Origin: Rhodospirillales bacterium
GTDB taxonomy: Bacteria > Pseudomonadota > Alphaproteobacteria > Rhodospirillales > Magnetospirillaceae
DNA: 34,839 nt
Assembly (NCBI GenBank): GCA_015654615.1
Contig: JAATGN010000378.1
Span: 1 to 34,839, forward strand
Direction of reading: 5' to 3'
Every line of letters starts with the position of its first letter. Positions within the stretch are counted from its first letter, which is position 1. The notes under the pieces are model-generated. The model ran no database searches, was not told the origin of the DNA, and saw only the letters and a program-made list of their open reading frames with translations. Shown here piece by piece: positions 16,385-26,973 of this stretch. The position numbers were made by a program, and so were the translations under genes.

Positions 16385-17311
16385 GTGGACGATCCATACA
16401 AGACGCTCGGTGTGGCCCGCGATGCCAGTCACGACGACATTCGCCGCGCCTATCGAAATCTGGCCAAGCAGCACCATCCCGACCTCAATCCGGGCAGTAC
16501 GCAGGCGGAGGAACGGTTCAAGGCGGTGTCCGCGGCCAACGAGCTGTTGTCCGATCCCGAAAAGCGCGGCCGATTCGATCGGGGCGAGATCGATGCCGCC
16601 GGGCAGGAGCGGGCATCGCGGCCGTCCTATCGCGACTATGCCGAGGGCGAGCCTGGCCGCCGCTACGCTCGAGCCGGCCCGCAGCCGGAGGGATGGAACG
16701 CCGCCGACATCGACGATCTGTTCGGCGCGATGTTCGACGAGGAGGGGCGGTCCGGCGGCAAGACCCGCAGGCACGGGCGGGACACGCTCTATGCGCTGAC
16801 CACGGACTTTCTGGACGCCGTCAATGGAGCGACCCGGCGGCTGACGCTGCCCGATGGCCGCGCGCTGGATGTGAAGATTCCGCCGGGGACGACGGACGGG
16901 CAAGTGCTGCGTCTGCGGGGTCAGGGCAATGATGGGGCGAATGGCGGTTCCGACGGCGACGCCCTGATCGAAATTCACGTCACCCCGCATCGTTATTTCA
17001 AACGGGTCGGCCAGGATATTCGGCTGGAATTGCCGGTGACCCTGCCGGAATCGGTTCTCGGGGGATTGGTCGAAGTGCCGACGCCGGCCGGTCCGGTCCG
17101 CATGCGCATCCCGCCTCACTCCGACGGCGGGACGGAGCTCCGGCTGCGCGGCCGGGGCGTGCCGGCGCATGGCGGGCGTGCCGCGGGCAATCTGTACGCC
17201 ACGCTGCGCGTGGCGATCGGGGCGCCGGATGCGGCGTTGGAGGACTTTCTCCGCACCTGGGCGCCGGAACATCCCGTCGATCCCAGGCAGGCGATGGAGG
17301 CTGGGCAATGA
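16385..17311 (+). CDS. cbpA: DnaJ-like co-chaperone CbpA
   Basis: Class II J-domain protein without a zinc-finger, 308 aa. J-domain at about 1-66 with YKTLGVARDAS and the essential HPD at 31-33, then a variable linker and the two C-terminal beta-barrel domains (about 130-285; PPGTTDGQVLRLRGQG, GTELRLRGRG). It stimulates DnaK and in E. coli also binds curved DNA. The start is GTG at 16385, preceded by AAGGGTGG. The stop overlaps the start of cbpM (ATGA), the usual cbpA-cbpM arrangement, which supports CbpA over other DnaJ homologues. Confidence 0.92.
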   Translation: MDDPYKTLGVARDASHDDIRRAYRNLAKQHHPDLNPGSTQAEERFKAVSAANELLSDPEKRGRFDRGEIDAAGQERASRPSYRDYAEGEPGRRYARAGPQPEGWNAADIDDLFGAMFDEEGRSGGKTRRHGRDTLYALTTDFLDAVNGATRRLTLPDGRALDVKIPPGTTDGQVLRLRGQGNDGANGGSDGDALIEIHVTPHRYFKRVGQDIRLELPVTLPESVLGGLVEVPTPAGPVRMRIPPHSDGGTELRLRGRGVPAHGGRAAGNLYATLRVAIGAPDAALEDFLRTWAPEHPVDPRQAMEAGQ

Positions 17312-17637
17312 TCGGCATCGAGGTTCTCGTCACGCAACTGTCGGGTCTGCAACGTCAGGATCTGGAACGTTGGATCCGCAACGAATGGGTGCGGCCGGAC
17401 GGCCGCGACGGCAACTATGCGTTCGGGGAGATCGATGTGGCCCGGGTCCGTCTGATTCAGGAGTTGCGCGACGAGATGCAGGTCAACGAGGACGCGCTGC
17501 CCGTTGTGCTGTCGCTGCTTGACCAGCTGTACGATCAGCGGCGGCGCATGCGCGAACTCGGCGCGGCGCTCCTCCGGACCGCGCCCGAGGACCTTCGCCG
17601 GACTCTGGCGCGGCATCTGGCGGGGAATTCGTCCTGA
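17308..17637 (+). CDS. cbpM: Chaperone modulator CbpM
   Basis: Small MerR-like protein (109 aa) that binds the J-domain of CbpA and inhibits it. The N-terminal part (LERWIRNEWVRPDGRDGNYAF is the winged-helix-like region; key piece WIRNEWVRP) is followed by DVARVRLIQELRDEMQVNED and a helical tail. It overlaps cbpA by 4 nt and is clearly its partner. Length and sequence pattern match the family. No independent promoter is visible. Confidence 0.88.
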   Translation: MIGIEVLVTQLSGLQRQDLERWIRNEWVRPDGRDGNYAFGEIDVARVRLIQELRDEMQVNEDALPVVLSLLDQLYDQRRRMRELGAALLRTAPEDLRRTLARHLAGNSS

Positions 17638-17807
17638 TCCGATCCGGTGACGAGCCTCTCTGGCGGGTTTTCCCGCGCCGGCGCATAATGCAACATCATT
17701 GCCGTGTCTTTTTCCGGGCACCAGCCGGAGTCCCGCTCCGTGGGACGCCGCGACCGCCGGGACAAGGACCTTGCCTTTCCCCGCCGCCGATACCGGCCGG
17801 CTGACCG

Positions 17808-18848
17808 ATGACGAGCCTGGAGGATATGATTTTGCCGCTTTTCCGAGGTCTTCGCGCGAAGGCCGACACACTTCGACAGGCCGTCTTCAACGCCACCCTG
17901 GGGGCAAGTCTCGTCACCAAGCTCGCCGCCGCCGTTTTCGGCGTCCTCGTGGTCGCCTTCATCGTATTGTTCGTCCTGCAGTATCACATCGACGACGATG
18001 TCGCCATGAAGCCGTCCCCGCGCTTCGTCGTCGACGGGGGAAGCAAGGCCGTCACCATGGCGGCGACGCTGATGGAACTGGAGACCGACCACTGGGCCCC
18101 CAGCAAACCGTGGATTTATCCCATCGCGCATAGCACCAACATGGTGGCCTACCAGAAGGCCATCCAATATGCGGTGGCGCAGTGGGCGACCCAGATGACG
18201 GATTTTCTCGGCCGCGAACGGGGGTCCGGCGAGGCGGATCCCAATCTGGTGGCCGCCAAGGGGCTGCTCAACTACGACCCCACCGCTTTCCTGCTGCCGA
18301 GCGCCGTCTCGCAGTACAGGGAGGGCATTCGCAATCTCGACGACTACAACCGCCGGCTGGCCCGCGGGCAAGCGAGATACGACAAGATCGCCAGCAGCCT
18401 TTCCGACTTCCTCATCAAGATCGACAAGGATCTCGGCAGCCAGTCCAGCACCATCGAGCTCACGGTGCTGTCGCCCGAGCATTTCACCGATTCCGAAAGA
18501 ACCCTGATGACCGACAATCAGCGGAAGGTGCTGGCGACGAACGGCGGCTATTTCGATGGGCGGGCCACCGACGTCTTCTTCGCCACCAAGGGCCGCATGT
18601 TCGCCTATCTCGTCATCCTCTCGGCGCTTGGGGAGGATTACCACAGCGTCATCGTCGCCAAGGGGGCGGAAGAGCATTGGAACAATATGCTGATATCGCT
18701 CCGTTCCGGAGCGTCCCTCTATAAATTTTTCGTGGCGAACGGCGCCGGCGGCTCTTACGTCGTGCCGTCGGATCTGGCCTATCAGGGGTTCTTCCTGCTG
18801 CGGTTCGACAAGCAGCTTCAGGAAGTCGCCGATATCTTGAATCGCTAG
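17808..18848 (+). CDS. DUF2333 family membrane-anchored protein
   Basis: A 346-residue protein of the uncharacterised DUF2333 family. One transmembrane helix (about 38-58, LVTKLAAAVFGVLVVAFIVL) is followed by a large periplasmic domain. Recognisable family segments include DHWAPSKPWIYPIAHSTNM, GLLNYDPTAFLLPSA and YVVPSDLAYQGFFLLRFDKQLQEVADILN (parts shown separately). No enzymatic motif is seen. An alternative start at 17826 has GGAGG only 2 nt away, too close, so 17808 is kept with moderate confidence. It is followed by a GC-rich hairpin. Confidence 0.8.
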   Translation: MTSLEDMILPLFRGLRAKADTLRQAVFNATLGASLVTKLAAAVFGVLVVAFIVLFVLQYHIDDDVAMKPSPRFVVDGGSKAVTMAATLMELETDHWAPSKPWIYPIAHSTNMVAYQKAIQYAVAQWATQMTDFLGRERGSGEADPNLVAAKGLLNYDPTAFLLPSAVSQYREGIRNLDDYNRRLARGQARYDKIASSLSDFLIKIDKDLGSQSSTIELTVLSPEHFTDSERTLMTDNQRKVLATNGGYFDGRATDVFFATKGRMFAYLVILSALGEDYHSVIVAKGAEEHWNNMLISLRSGASLYKFFVANGAGGSYVVPSDLAYQGFFLLRFDKQLQEVADILNR

Positions 18849-18855
18849 CCGTCCC

Positions 18856-18910
18856 CACCGTTTTCCCCCACCCCCCAGCCCACCCACGAGGGTTGGGGGG
18901 TGGAACGGTG
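18856..18910. terminator. Long GC-rich hairpin after DUF2333 gene
   Basis: The stem CACCCCCCA (18869-18877) pairs with TGGGGGGTG (18894-18902). It is extended outside by CACCGTT pairing with AACGGTG. It starts 8 nt after the stop codon. There is no T-run, so it may be a factor-dependent or weak intrinsic terminator. Confidence 0.45.
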
Positions 18911-18950
18911 ACCTTTGTGGGGGCGCCGCGATAGATCAGTCTTCCTGACG

Positions 18951-19009
18951 TATTTCGTGCAAGGCGCGCCGCCGTTCGTGCATGGCGGTGACGCCTCGTG
19001 CACGAAATA
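18951..19009. promoter_or_regulatory. Candidate cox operon operator (perfect dyad plus third half-site)
   Basis: TATTTCGTGCA at 18951-18961 and TGCACGAAATA at 18999-19009 are perfect 11-bp inverted copies. A third partial copy, TTCGTGCA, lies between them at 18975-18982. AGGCG / CGCCT just inside the arms also pair. The array is 140-198 bp upstream of the coxM start. No comparable motif appears elsewhere in what I read. It is a good candidate for the binding site of a cox regulator, though its protein is unknown. Confidence 0.55.
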
Positions 19010-19040
19010 TTGCGAATGCGCCGCAACATCATGAACCTGA

Positions 19041-19069
19041 CGGCATCGGCCTCGATGCGGCCGATGCCG
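19041..19069 (+). promoter_or_regulatory. Strong leader hairpin before coxM
   Basis: CGGCATCGGCC (19041-19051) and GGCCGATGCCG (19059-19069) form a perfect 11-bp stem with a 7-nt loop, 80 nt before coxM. It could be an attenuator, an RNA-stability element or simply a second operator. No T-run follows. Confidence 0.4.
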
Positions 19070-19148
19070 GTCTCGAACCCGGGGCCGGCACAGTCAAGGA
19101 CGCTCGGAACCCGTTTTCGGCGGTGAATGCGAGCGCGGGAGGATTGCC

Positions 19149-20033
19149 GTGATACCAGGCGCGTTCGCCTACCATCGCCCGAAATCCGTTCCGGAAGCCG
19201 TGGCGCTGCTCGCCGATTTGGGCGACGGGGCCCGCCCGCTCGCCGGCGGTCACAGCCTGATCCCCATGATGAAATTGCGCCTCGCCACGCCGGAGCATCT
19301 GGTCGACCTCGCCGGTATCGAAGCCTTGAAGGGCATCCGGGACGAAGGAGACCGCATCGCCATCGGCGCCATGACGACGCAGGCGGAACTGCTGGCCTCC
19401 GAGCTGCTGACCAGCCGGCTGCCGATCCTGCGCGAGGTTTCCCTGCTGATCGCCGATCCGCAGGTGCGCTCGTTGGGCACCTTGGGCGGCAATGTCGCCA
19501 ATGGCGATCCGGGCAACGACATGCCGGCCACCATGCAATGCCTGGACGCCGTCTATCAGCTGGCCGGGCCGGCGGGCGAGCGGCGGGTGGCGGCGCGCGA
19601 TTTCTACCACGGCGCCTATTTCACCGCGCTGCAGGCCGGCGAGATCGTCACCGCCGTCCACCTTCCGGTTCCGCCGGCCGGTCACGGTTACGCCTATGAA
19701 AAGCTGAAGCGCAAGGTCGGCGACTATGCGACGGCGGCGGCGGCGGTGATCCTCAGCGTGAAGAACGGCGTGATCGACGGTTGCGCGATCGGGCTGACCA
19801 ATGTGGCCGAGACGCCGCTGCTGGCCGAACAGGCGGCGCTGGCGGTGATCGGCTCCTCGCTCGACGCGGCCAGCCTCAAGCGGGCGGTCGCCGCCGCCGA
19901 GGCCGTCACCGCGCCGGCTTCCGACAACCGGGGGCCGGCCGAATATCGCACCAGGATGGCCGGCGTGATGCTGGCCCGCGCCCTGGCGCGGGCCATGAAA
20001 ATCGCCGAAGCGCACGCGGCTCGAGGAGGATGA
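19149..20033 (+). CDS. coxM: Aerobic CO dehydrogenase, medium FAD subunit
   Basis: FAD-binding subunit of form I molybdenum CO dehydrogenase, 294 aa. It passes electrons from the iron-sulfur centres toward the quinone pool. The N-terminus reads [12 protein letters not shown], as in CoxM. FAD motifs AGGHS (32-36) and TLGGN (111-115) fall at the same residue numbers as in Oligotropha carboxidovorans CoxM. The start is GTG at 19149, with GGGAGG at -12 to -7. It is the first gene of a nine-gene operon and is 4 nt from coxS, with a GAGGAGGA ribosome site between. Confidence 0.96.
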   Translation: MIPGAFAYHRPKSVPEAVALLADLGDGARPLAGGHSLIPMMKLRLATPEHLVDLAGIEALKGIRDEGDRIAIGAMTTQAELLASELLTSRLPILREVSLLIADPQVRSLGTLGGNVANGDPGNDMPATMQCLDAVYQLAGPAGERRVAARDFYHGAYFTALQAGEIVTAVHLPVPPAGHGYAYEKLKRKVGDYATAAAAVILSVKNGVIDGCAIGLTNVAETPLLAEQAALAVIGSSLDAASLKRAVAAAEAVTAPASDNRGPAEYRTRMAGVMLARALARAMKIAEAHAARGG

Positions 20034-20037
20034 CGTC

Positions 20038-20534
20038 ATGGCAGGACATCCGATTTCGCTGTCGATCAACGGCCGTACGGTCGAGTCCCTGGTCGAGCCC
20101 CGAACCCTGCTGATCCATTTCCTGCGCGAGCAGGTCGGGCTGACCGGACCGCATATCGGCTGCGACACCAGCCATTGCGGCGCCTGTACGGTCGATCTCG
20201 ACGGCAAGTCGGTGAAGGCCTGCACCGTCTTCGCCGTGCAGGCCGACGGGGCGCGGGTCCTGACCATCGAAGGCATCGCGGCGGCCGACGGCAGCCTGCA
20301 CGCCCTGCAGGAAGGCTTCCGGCAATGCCATGCCCTGCAATGCGGCTTCTGTACGCCCGGCATGATCACCCGGGCCTATCGGCTGCTGAAGGAAAATCCC
20401 CATCCGAGCGAGGAGCAGATCCGCTTCGGCATCGCCGGAAACCTCTGCCGCTGCACCGGCTATCAGAACATCGTCAAAGCCATTCAATATGCCGCGGCCA
20501 AGCTGGGCGAACCGGCGATCCAGGAGGCCGCGCA

Positions 20535-20538
<4 letters not shown>
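20038..20538 (+). CDS. coxS: Aerobic CO dehydrogenase, small 2[2Fe-2S] subunit
   Basis: Iron-sulfur subunit (166 aa) that carries electrons from the Mo-Cu site in CoxL to FAD in CoxM. The plant-ferredoxin-type cluster is held by C42, C47, C50 and C62 ([10 protein letters not shown]). The second cluster, unique to the xanthine oxidase family, is held by C102, C105, C137 and C139 ([17 protein letters not shown]). All eight cysteines match the numbering known for O. carboxidovorans CoxS. The stop overlaps the coxL start as ATGA. Confidence 0.97.
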
Positions 20539-22947
<2,409 letters not shown>

Positions 22948-22955
<8 letters not shown>

Positions 22956-23856
22956 GGTGAATGCCCGGCCCGCCCCGGCGGCCAGCCGGAGCGACATCGG
23001 CGAACGGCTGGCCGGGGTCGGCTATATCGCCGAGGCGGCCCTGGTCACCGCGCTGTGGCTGATGGATTTCCTGGCGCGGCCGCTGCTGCTCGAAGGCGCC
23101 GCCGGGGTCGGCAAGACCGAGGTGGCGAAGGCCCTGGCCCTGGTGCATGGCGCCGAACTGATCCGCCTGCAGTGCTACGAGGGATTGGACCAGAACGCCG
23201 CCCTTTACGAATGGAACTATCAGCGGCAATTGCTCGCCATCAAGGCCCGCGAGGGCGGCGGCGAGGATGCCGACGCCATCGAGGAGCATATCTTTTCGGA
23301 GAAATTCCTGCTGGAACGTCCCTTGCTGGCCGCCATCCGGCGGACCGAGCCGCCGGTGCTGCTGATCGACGAGGTCGATCGGGCCGACGAGGAGTTCGAG
23401 GCCTTCCTGCTCGAACTGCTGTCCGATTTCCAGGTCAGCATTCCCGAGCTGGGAACCATCCGGGCGATAAGCCGTCCGCGCGTCGTCCTGACCTCCAACG
23501 GCACGCGGGAGCTGTCCGACGCGCTGCGCCGCCGGTGCCTCTATCATTACGTCGATTTTCCCGACATCGACCGCGAGGCGCGGATCATCCTGGCGCGCCT
23601 GCCGGGAATCGACGCGGCCCTGGCCACGCAGGTGGCCGAACTGGTCGCCCTGATCCGCAAGGAGGATCTGCGCAAGGTGCCCGGGGTGGCCGAAACCCTC
23701 GACTGGGCGGCGACCCTGGCCGGCCTCGAGATCGCCGATCTGCGCGGCCAGCCCGAGGTCCTGCACGAAACCCTGATCTGTCTTTTGAAGACCCACGAAG
23801 ACCGCTCTCGCCTGACCCGCGAGGTGACCGATCGCCTGCTCGGCCGCGTGGCGTGA
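22948..23856 (+). CDS. coxD: MoxR-type AAA+ ATPase CoxD
   Basis: AAA+ chaperone (302 aa) needed in O. carboxidovorans to insert sulfur and copper into the CO dehydrogenase active site. Walker A GAAGVGKT is at 50-57, Walker B VLLIDEVDRAD at 137-147, sensor 1 LTSNGTREL at 181-189, and an arginine-finger-like RRRC follows. The MoxR-type body is intact. The ATG at 22948 overlaps the end of coxL by 8 nt, giving the N-terminus MDRVNARP. It should act together with the VWA protein CoxE encoded next. Confidence 0.93.
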
Positions 23857-23869
23857 GAAAGGGACGGCG

Positions 23870-25066
23870 ATGACCGCGGCATCCCCTTCCGTCCCAACTC
23901 CCGATCCCTTCGGCGCGGCCGGCCGGCGGCGGCTGGCCGGCTTCGTCCGCAGCTTGCGCGACAATGAATTCACCGTCGGATTGGCCGAGACGAAAGACGC
24001 CCTGGCGATCCTCGCCTCGCCGCAAGCGCGGCGGTCCGCCGCGCTGCAAACGGCCTTTCGCGCCCTGTTCTGCGCCCGCCACGCCGATTGGCGGAAGTTC
24101 GCCGAGCTCTTCGAGGCCTATTGGCTGGGCCGCGGCATGCGCCGGACCTCGGCGTCCGGGCCGTCGCCGGCCCATGGGCCGAAACGGCGGCCGCTGCCGG
24201 GGGGACTGCGTCCGGACGACCTGGGGCCGGGCGATCATGTCGATCGCCGGACCGCGGGACCGGAAGACGGCTCGATCGACGGCCAGGGCCGGCAGAAGGG
24301 GGCCGGCCGGATGGAAAATCTGGCGGCCGCCGATTTGCGCCATGTGGTCGATCCGGACGACCTGGCGGCCGTCCATGCCATGACCACCCGTCTGTCGAAG
24401 CGCCTGCGCGCCAAGCTGATCCGCCGCCAGCGGGCTCGGCGGAAGGGACGGCGGCTGGATCTCCGCCGCACCATTCACCGCAGCGTCGCGCATGGCGGAA
24501 CGCCCTTCGATCTGCTGTGGCGGCGACGCAAAAGCCGGCCGCTGCGGTTGGTGGTCCTGCTCGACGCCTCGGGCTCGATGAGCCTTTACACGGCCTTTTT
24601 CCTGCGGTTCATCCATGCCGTCCTCGACGTCTTCGCGCAGGCCGAGGCCTATCTCTTCCATACGCGCCTTTCCCATGTCTCCGCCTCGCTGAAGGATCGT
24701 TCGGTCGAGCGCGCCGTCGAACGCCTGGCCTTGATGGCCGAAGGGATCGGCGGCGGCACGCGGATCGGCGATTGCCTGGCCGATTTCAATCGCTGGCACG
24801 CGCCCCGCGTCATCGATTCGCGGACGGCGGTGATCATCGTCTCGGACGGATACGACACCGGGGATCCCGAACGGCTGGGGCGGGAAATGCGGCAATTGCG
24901 CCGGCGCTGCCGGCGGATCGTCTGGCTCAATCCGCTGATCGGCTGGGACGGCTATACGCCGCAAGCCCGCGGCATGCAGGCGGCCCTGCCGCATGTGTCG
25001 CTGTTCGCCCCGGCCCACAATGTCGAGAGCCTGGCCGCCCTGGAACCCTATCTGGCGAGGATTTAG
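23870..25066 (+). CDS. coxE: VWA-domain CO dehydrogenase maturation factor CoxE
   Basis: Von Willebrand factor A domain protein, 398 aa, partner of the CoxD AAA+ protein in maturing the CuSMo centre. An N-terminal helical region (about 15-95) is followed by an Arg/Gly-rich linker. The VWA domain begins near 225 with the MIDAS motif DASGS (D232, S234, S236). Further MIDAS-region residues are GGGTRIGDCL and VSDGYDTGD. The ATG is 13 nt after the coxD stop, preceded by AAAGGGACGG. MoxR-VWA pairs generally remodel or load metals into target enzymes. Confidence 0.92.
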   Translation: MTAASPSVPTPDPFGAAGRRRLAGFVRSLRDNEFTVGLAETKDALAILASPQARRSAALQTAFRALFCARHADWRKFAELFEAYWLGRGMRRTSASGPSPAHGPKRRPLPGGLRPDDLGPGDHVDRRTAGPEDGSIDGQGRQKGAGRMENLAAADLRHVVDPDDLAAVHAMTTRLSKRLRAKLIRRQRARRKGRRLDLRRTIHRSVAHGGTPFDLLWRRRKSRPLRLVVLLDASGSMSLYTAFFLRFIHAVLDVFAQAEAYLFHTRLSHVSASLKDRSVERAVERLALMAEGIGGGTRIGDCLADFNRWHAPRVIDSRTAVIIVSDGYDTGDPERLGREMRQLRRRCRRIVWLNPLIGWDGYTPQARGMQAALPHVSLFAPAHNVESLAALEPYLARI

Positions 25067-25086
25067 AACAAGAAAGGACAAGCAGC

Positions 25087-25683
25087 ATGAAACTGGACAT
25101 CGACCGCACCCTCGATTTGCCGATTCCCGCCGATCAGGCGTGGCGGCTTCTGGAGGATCTCGACGCCGTGGCCTCCTGCATGCCGGGAGCCAGGATCACC
25201 GAACAGATCGACGCCAGCCATTACAAGGGGGCGGTGGCGGTCAGACTGGGGCCGGCCAGCGTCAATTTCAAAGGCGAGATGGAAATCCTGTCGCGCGATG
25301 CGGCGACGCGCCGGATCCGTCTGGCCGGACGGGGGGCGGACGGCGCCTCGTCCGCCGCGACCATGGAACTGACCGGCTCGGTGCGGGAGGCCGGGCCGGA
25401 CGCCTGCCAACTGACCGGGCGGGCCGAGATCGGCGTCAACGGCAAGGTGGCGTCCTTCGGCGCCCGGCTGATCACCTCGGTGTCCGATCAGCTGCTCGAT
25501 CAATTCTTCGCCAATCTGCGGCGGAAGAGCGAAACCATGCAATCCCCGCGGGCGGCGGAGGGCGGCGCGGCCGCACCGCCACCACCGCCGGCCGTTCCCC
25601 GGAAACTGAACGCCTTGGCCCTGTTATGGGCGGTCTTTCGGGAATTCCTGGCCGGTTTGTGGTCCGGCAAGCGGGCGACGTGA
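25087..25683 (+). CDS. coxG: CoxG family SRPBCC protein, membrane/quinone partner of CODH
   Basis: A 198-residue protein: an N-terminal SRPBCC/START-like hydrophobic-pocket domain (about 1-145; FKGEMEI, LTGRAEIGVNGKVASFG), a Pro/Ala-rich linker, and a C-terminal amphipathic or membrane-associating helix (LNALALLWAVFREFLAGLW at about 174-192). CoxG anchors CO dehydrogenase to the membrane, and in mycobacteria it is reported to deliver menaquinone to the enzyme. It starts 20 nt after coxE with AAAGGA upstream. No XdhC-like coxF separates coxE and coxG here, unlike O. carboxidovorans. Confidence 0.9.
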   Translation: MKLDIDRTLDLPIPADQAWRLLEDLDAVASCMPGARITEQIDASHYKGAVAVRLGPASVNFKGEMEILSRDAATRRIRLAGRGADGASSAATMELTGSVREAGPDACQLTGRAEIGVNGKVASFGARLITSVSDQLLDQFFANLRRKSETMQSPRAAEGGAAAPPPPPAVPRKLNALALLWAVFREFLAGLWSGKRAT

Positions 25684-25690
25684 GGCCGTC

Positions 25691-26305
25691 ATGACCGATC
25701 TTGTCGTTTCGGCCGTGGTGCTGGCGGCCGGGCGATCGGTCCGCATGGGCGATCGGGCCAAGCTTCTGCTCGACGTCGGCGGCATGCCGATGATCCGGCG
25801 CAGCGTGAGCAACGTGCTGGGAATACATCCGGCGGAAACGGTGGTGGTGACCGGCCATCGGGCCGCCGAAGTCGCCGCGGCGCTTGCCGGCCTGCCGGTC
25901 CGTCTGGCGCACAATCCGTCCTACGGGGACGGCCAGGCCACCTCGGTGGCGGCCGGCGTGCGGGCCTTGCGGACGGCCTGCGACGCCGTGCTGGTGCTGC
26001 CGGGCGACCAGCCTTTGGTGACGCCGGGCCATTTGCGGCAATTGATCGGCAGCTATGCCGGCGACGGCGGCTTTTCGATCGTGATTCCGCAGTACCGGGG
26101 ATTGCGCGGCACTCCCGTTCTATTCGCCGCCCGCCATATTCCGGCCGTGGCCGGGGGCGGACTCGATCCCGGCTGCCGCCGGCTGATCGAGACGCGTGAC
26201 CGGGAGGTGGCGCGGATCGAATTCGAAGACGACGTCTTCGTTTTCGACTGCGACACGCCCGACGATTACCGCCGCCTGCTGAGCCGCATGGAAGGGGGCG
26301 TGTGA
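25691..26305 (+). CDS. mocA: Molybdopterin cytidylyltransferase (MocA-like)
   Basis: Nucleotidyltransferase that should attach CMP to molybdenum cofactor, giving the cytosine dinucleotide form CO dehydrogenase needs. The 204-aa chain has the nucleotide-binding N-terminus LAAGRSVRMG (11-20), with LAAG as in MocA and not LAGG as in MobA, a following lysine (K24), the GYGDGQ-like loop YGDGQATS (78-85), and the metal-site PGDQP (104-108). It starts 7 nt after coxG. It ends inside the start of the next gene (TGATG). In many relatives this domain is fused behind a molybdopterin-binding domain; here the two are separate genes. Confidence 0.88.
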   Translation: MTDLVVSAVVLAAGRSVRMGDRAKLLLDVGGMPMIRRSVSNVLGIHPAETVVVTGHRAAEVAAALAGLPVRLAHNPSYGDGQATSVAAGVRALRTACDAVLVLPGDQPLVTPGHLRQLIGSYAGDGGFSIVIPQYRGLRGTPVLFAARHIPAVAGGGLDPGCRRLIETRDREVARIEFEDDVFVFDCDTPDDYRRLLSRMEGGV

Positions 26306-26973
26306 TGACGGGACCCTCTTCCTTGCGCCTCGCCGCCTGGCTGCTCCTGGCGGCCTCGCCGGCGCTTCTTTCGATGGAAGTCGGCCCGCTGTCGGTCTCC
26401 TGGGCGGCGGCCGGAGGGGGGCTGGTCCTGCTCGGCCTGGGCGCCATCCGGCTGACGCGGGGGCGTTGGCTGTCGGCGCCGTTTCTGATGCTGCTGCTGT
26501 CGACGGCGGGGATGGCCGCCGGACTGCTGATCGACGGCCATCTGCAGGGCAGGGAGACGCTGAGCGGACTGTGCCTTTCCGTCCCCGGTTCCTTCCACGC
26601 CAACCTGCTGCGTCATTGGGATATCCTGCGCGCCACGCATCTGGCCATGCTGGCGGGCGGCATGGGGACCGTTGCGGCGATCGAGGCGAGACACCACCTT
26701 GCCTCATCGGTGCGGTGCCGCAAGGCGGTGTGCGGACGGATGGGATTCAATCTGATGTGCAACGGGGCGATGCTCGGCGGCATGCTGCTCGGCAGCTGGC
26801 TGGGCCCCGCTCTGGCTTCTCGATTCCAATGGGCCTGGGGAATGCCGTCGATGATCAGCATGATGGTGGTCGGCATGGTCTGGGGCATGGCCGGATCGAT
26901 GTCGCTCTATCGCCTGGCCTACGCCCTTCTCGACGCGCGGCCGGCCGGCCGGCCATTGCGGGGGCCGATATGA
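26305..26973 (+). CDS. Unrecognised methionine-rich polytopic membrane protein in cox operon
   Basis: I do not recognise this 222-residue family. Hydrophobic segments lie at about 8-24, 31-50, 57-76, 109-127, 148-170 and 177-208, suggesting five to six membrane helices. There are 17 methionines, most in the C-terminal half. In the last helix, M183, M187, M191, M195 and M199 are spaced every four residues and would line one helix face; M180 and M186 add to it. MLGGM (156-160) repeats the MxxxM spacing. Histidines cluster at H98, H104, H112, H130 and H131, and cysteines include C90, C138, C143 and C152. MxxxM in a membrane helix is the copper-filter motif of CTR1. Between mocA and a cofactor-binding gene, with one-base and 4-nt overlaps, a copper-supply role is an attractive inference, unproven. 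Confidence 0.8.
   Translation: MTGPSSLRLAAWLLLAASPALLSMEVGPLSVSWAAAGGGLVLLGLGAIRLTRGRWLSAPFLMLLLSTAGMAAGLLIDGHLQGRETLSGLCLSVPGSFHANLLRHWDILRATHLAMLAGGMGTVAAIEARHHLASSVRCRKAVCGRMGFNLMCNGAMLGGMLLGSWLGPALASRFQWAWGMPSMISMMVVGMVWGMAGSMSLYRLAYALLDARPAGRPLRGPI
26842..26901 (+). other. Five-methionine i+4 ladder in predicted transmembrane helix
   Basis: Codons 180-199 of the membrane protein. Met occurs at 180, 183, 186, 187, 191, 195 and 199; four consecutive MxxxM steps run from 183 to 199. Intervening residues are mostly Gly, Val, Ala and Ser. Confidence 0.9.

Noticed and set aside
19041-19085. tRNA-like sequence (GGTCTCGAACCC near a stem)
   Set aside because: No acceptor, D or anticodon arms can be assembled; the T-loop match is imperfect.
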